Below, in pieces: positions 62,181 to 64,000 of a stretch of 64,000 nucleotides of DNA (position 1 is the first letter of the stretch; each line of letters opens with the position of its first letter). The DNA is from Sulfitobacter sp. SK012 (GTDB lineage Bacteria; Pseudomonadota; Alphaproteobacteria; Rhodobacterales; Rhodobacteraceae), in contig NZ_CP025804.1 of assembly GCF_003352085.1 (NCBI RefSeq), forward strand, positions 4,464,001 through 4,528,000, given 5' to 3'. The notes beneath the pieces were generated by a model, which was not told the DNA's origin, ran no database searches, and saw only the letters and a program-made list of their open reading frames with translations. Position numbers and translations under genes: made by a program.

Positions 62181-64000
62181 ATGACCGATACGCCGAACAC
62201 ACCACTGCTGGACCGGGTCACACGCCCCGCCGACCTCAAGCAATTCAATGATGCGGAGCTCACGCAAATCGCAAGCGAAGTGCGCGCCGAAACCGTATCT
62301 GCTGTGTCGGTCACCGGCGGCCATTTGGGCGCAGGTCTGGGTGTTGTTGAACTAACGGTAGCGTTGCATGCGGTGTTCGACACGCCGCGCGACAAGATCA
62401 TCTGGGACGTGGGCCACCAATGCTACCCACATAAAATTCTGACAGAGCGGCGCGATCGCATCCGCACCCTGCGCCAAAAAGACGGGCTGAGCGGTTTCAC
62501 CAAACGCAGTGAATCGCCCTATGACCCATTTGGCGCAGCGCATAGCTCCACCTCAATCAGCGCTGCGCTGGGTTTTGCAGTGGCGCGGGATTTAGGCGGC
62601 GTGGTACCCGAGGGGCTCGGCGACGCAATTGCAGTCATTGGTGATGGGTCGATGTCTGCCGGTATGGCCTACGAAGCGATGAATAATGCGGGCCACCTGA
62701 AAAAGCGCCTGATCGTGATCCTGAATGACAATGAGATGTCGATCGCGCCACCCGTCGGCGCGATGTCCGCATATCTGAGCCGGCTTTATGCAGAAGAACC
62801 TTTTCAGGAATTCAAAGCAGTTGCGAAAGGTGCGGTTAACTTGTTGCCCTATCCTTTCCGCGAGGGGGCAAAGCGCGCCAAAGATATGCTCAAGGGAATG
62901 ACCGTAGGTGGCACCTTGTTTGAGCAACTTGGATTTTCCTACCTCGGACCAATTGACGGGCATGACATGGATCAGTTGTTGCCAGTTTTGCGCACCGTTA
63001 AGGCCCGCGCAACTGGCCCAATCTTGATCCACGTGATGACTAAAAAGGGCAAAGGTTACGGCCCTGCCGAACAAGCGCGCGACAAGGGCCACGGCGTGTC
63101 CAAGTTCAACGTTGTCACCGGAGAGCAGAAAAAAGCCCCCAGCAACGCACCAAGTTATACCCGCGTTTTTGCTGACAGCCTTCTGCAAGAAGCCGCCGAT
63201 GACGATAAGATTTGCGCAATCACAGCTGCGATGCCTGATGGCACAGGCTTGAACCTTTTTGCCGAACGCTACCCAAGTCGTTGCTTTGATGTTGGCATTG
63301 CCGAACAGCACGGCGTCACGTTTTCTGCGGCCCTCGCTGCCGGGGGGATGAAACCCTTTTGCGCGCTGTATTCCACGTTCCTTCAGCGCGGCTATGATCA
63401 GGTCGTCCATGATGTTGCGATCCAGCGCCTGCCGGTTCGGTTTGCCATTGATCGGGCGGGCCTCGTTGGGGCCGATGGTGCCACCCATGCAGGCGCTTTT
63501 GACATTGCCTATCTGACAAATCTTCCTGGTTTTGTCGTGATGGCCGCCGCCGATGAGGCAGAGCTTAAACATATGGTCGCCACGGCTGCAGCCTATAGCG
63601 ATGGACCCATCGCATTTCGCTTTCCGCGTGGTGAGGGCAACGGGGTTGAGATGCCCGAGCGGGGGCAAGCGCTCGAAATCGGCAAAGGCCGGATCATCAC
63701 CAAAGGTGCGCGCGTCGCACTCCTGTCATTCGGGACCCGTCTGGCGGAAGTAGAAAAAGCAGCCGAAGCACTGGCTGCTAAAGGTATCATGCCCACGATC
63801 GCCGATGCGCGTTTTGCCAAGCCTCTGGACCGTAACTTGATCCTTGATCTTGCTGCCAGTCACGAGGCACTCATTACGATCGAAGAAGGTGCGGTTGGCG
63901 GCTTTGGCAGTCATGTCGCTCAGCTGTTGGCAGATGAAGGCGTGTTCGATAAAGGGCTAAAATACCGGTCCATGGTGTTCCCCGATACGTTTATTGATCA
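62181..64000 (+). CDS. dxs: 1-deoxy-D-xylulose-5-phosphate synthase, 5' part
   Basis: Runs off the window after 606 codons, close to the full length of about 640. It condenses pyruvate and glyceraldehyde-3-phosphate to start the MEP pathway and uses TPP. Visible motifs: [39 protein letters not shown] with the TPP/Mg site, and [20 protein letters not shown] with the catalytic Glu, then [18 protein letters not shown] 62181 comes after AAGGGAACGTT. Confidence 0.97.
   Translation, partial: MTDTPNTPLLDRVTRPADLKQFNDAELTQIASEVRAETVSAVSVTGGHLGAGLGVVELTVALHAVFDTPRDKIIWDVGHQCYPHKILTERRDRIRTLRQKDGLSGFTKRSESPYDPFGAAHSSTSISAALGFAVARDLGGVVPEGLGDAIAVIGDGSMSAGMAYEAMNNAGHLKKRLIVILNDNEMSIAPPVGAMSAYLSRLYAEEPFQEFKAVAKGAVNLLPYPFREGAKRAKDMLKGMTVGGTLFEQLGFSYLGPIDGHDMDQLLPVLRTVKARATGPILIHVMTKKGKGYGPAEQARDKGHGVSKFNVVTGEQKKAPSNAPSYTRVFADSLLQEAADDDKICAITAAMPDGTGLNLFAERYPSRCFDVGIAEQHGVTFSAALAAGGMKPFCALYSTFLQRGYDQVVHDVAIQRLPVRFAIDRAGLVGADGATHAGAFDIAYLTNLPGFVVMAAADEAELKHMVATAAAYSDGPIAFRFPRGEGNGVEMPERGQALEIGKGRIITKGARVALLSFGTRLAEVEKAAEALAAKGIMPTIADARFAKPLDRNLILDLAASHEALITIEEGAVGGFGSHVAQLLADEGVFDKGLKYRSMVFPDTFID

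Noticed and set aside
62592..63668. 358-residue minus-strand frame opposite dxs
   Set aside because: dxs is certain from its TPP motifs; the opposite strand reading is a long shadow typical of GC-rich coding sequence.
1..64000. CRISPR array or restriction, toxin-antitoxin or phage-defence cluster
   Set aside because: No regularly spaced repeats or characteristic nuclease/methylase/toxin motifs were seen on either strand.

Overview
The window looks like a chromosomal segment of a marine alphaproteobacterium of the Rhodobacteraceae (Roseobacter group). The evidence is VPLPA-type C-terminal sorting signals, a petP-petR pair, Rhodobacter-style petABC, two DctPQM TRAP transporters, a protocatechuate pathway and alphaproteobacterial gene neighbourhoods such as xseB-ispA-dxs. 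All identifications are by reading the sequence; no database search was run.

Layout. 1-6.4 kb: leucine genes (leuC tail, leuD, leuB) on the + strand, spaced out by two VPLPA-CTERM surface proteins, a membrane protein and an endonuclease/exonuclease/phosphatase-fold protein. 6.4-9.5 kb: a soluble chemoreceptor-like protein, a HisC-like aminotransferase and a VOC-cupin protein. 9.5-15.7 kb: a decayed accessory region. It holds an IS6-family transposase relic, a type I secretion adaptor, an ABC exporter gene split by an IS256-family element, and a third VPLPA gene lacking its 5' end. 15.9-17 kb: two unknown genes and tRNA-Arg(CCU).

17-33 kb: LacI regulator plus YcaQ-like glycosylase, then an IclR regulator, a TRAP transporter, GMC and DadA-like oxidoreductases, a second TRAP transporter, a BASS-like carrier and pxpBCA (5-oxoprolinase). 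Together these suggest uptake and breakdown of an organic acid or amino-acid derivative such as pyroglutamate. 33-39.6 kb (- strand): 4-hydroxybenzoate/protocatechuate catabolism (pcaB, pobA, pcaCHG) ending in a beta-keto acid cleavage enzyme and a CoA transferase. pcaD and pcaF are absent from the run, which suggests a variant lower beta-ketoadipate pathway.

40-44 kb: sulfatase-family hydrolase, glycine-zipper lipoprotein, a relic gene, a Hint-like protein and a gene-poor stretch with an orphan terminator. 44.3-47 kb: cytochrome bc1 operon petABC. 47-54 kb: GST, FMN-binding PaiB-like protein, FMN riboswitch with ribH, thiBPQ behind a TPP riboswitch, and aroC. 53.8-64 kb: TetR/DM13 pair, two DMT exporters around cobO, a PII/NIF3-like protein divergent from a WYL regulator with a palindrome between them, ilvE, petP-petR, and xseB-ispA-dxs (dxs runs off the end).

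I did not find a clear, wholly new defence or mobile system. The points most worth checking are the beta-ketoadipate variant with the cleavage enzyme, the chimeric IS-split exporter whose two halves do not join cleanly, the sulfatase with an altered formylglycine motif, and the clean operator-like palindrome at 57.9 kb.
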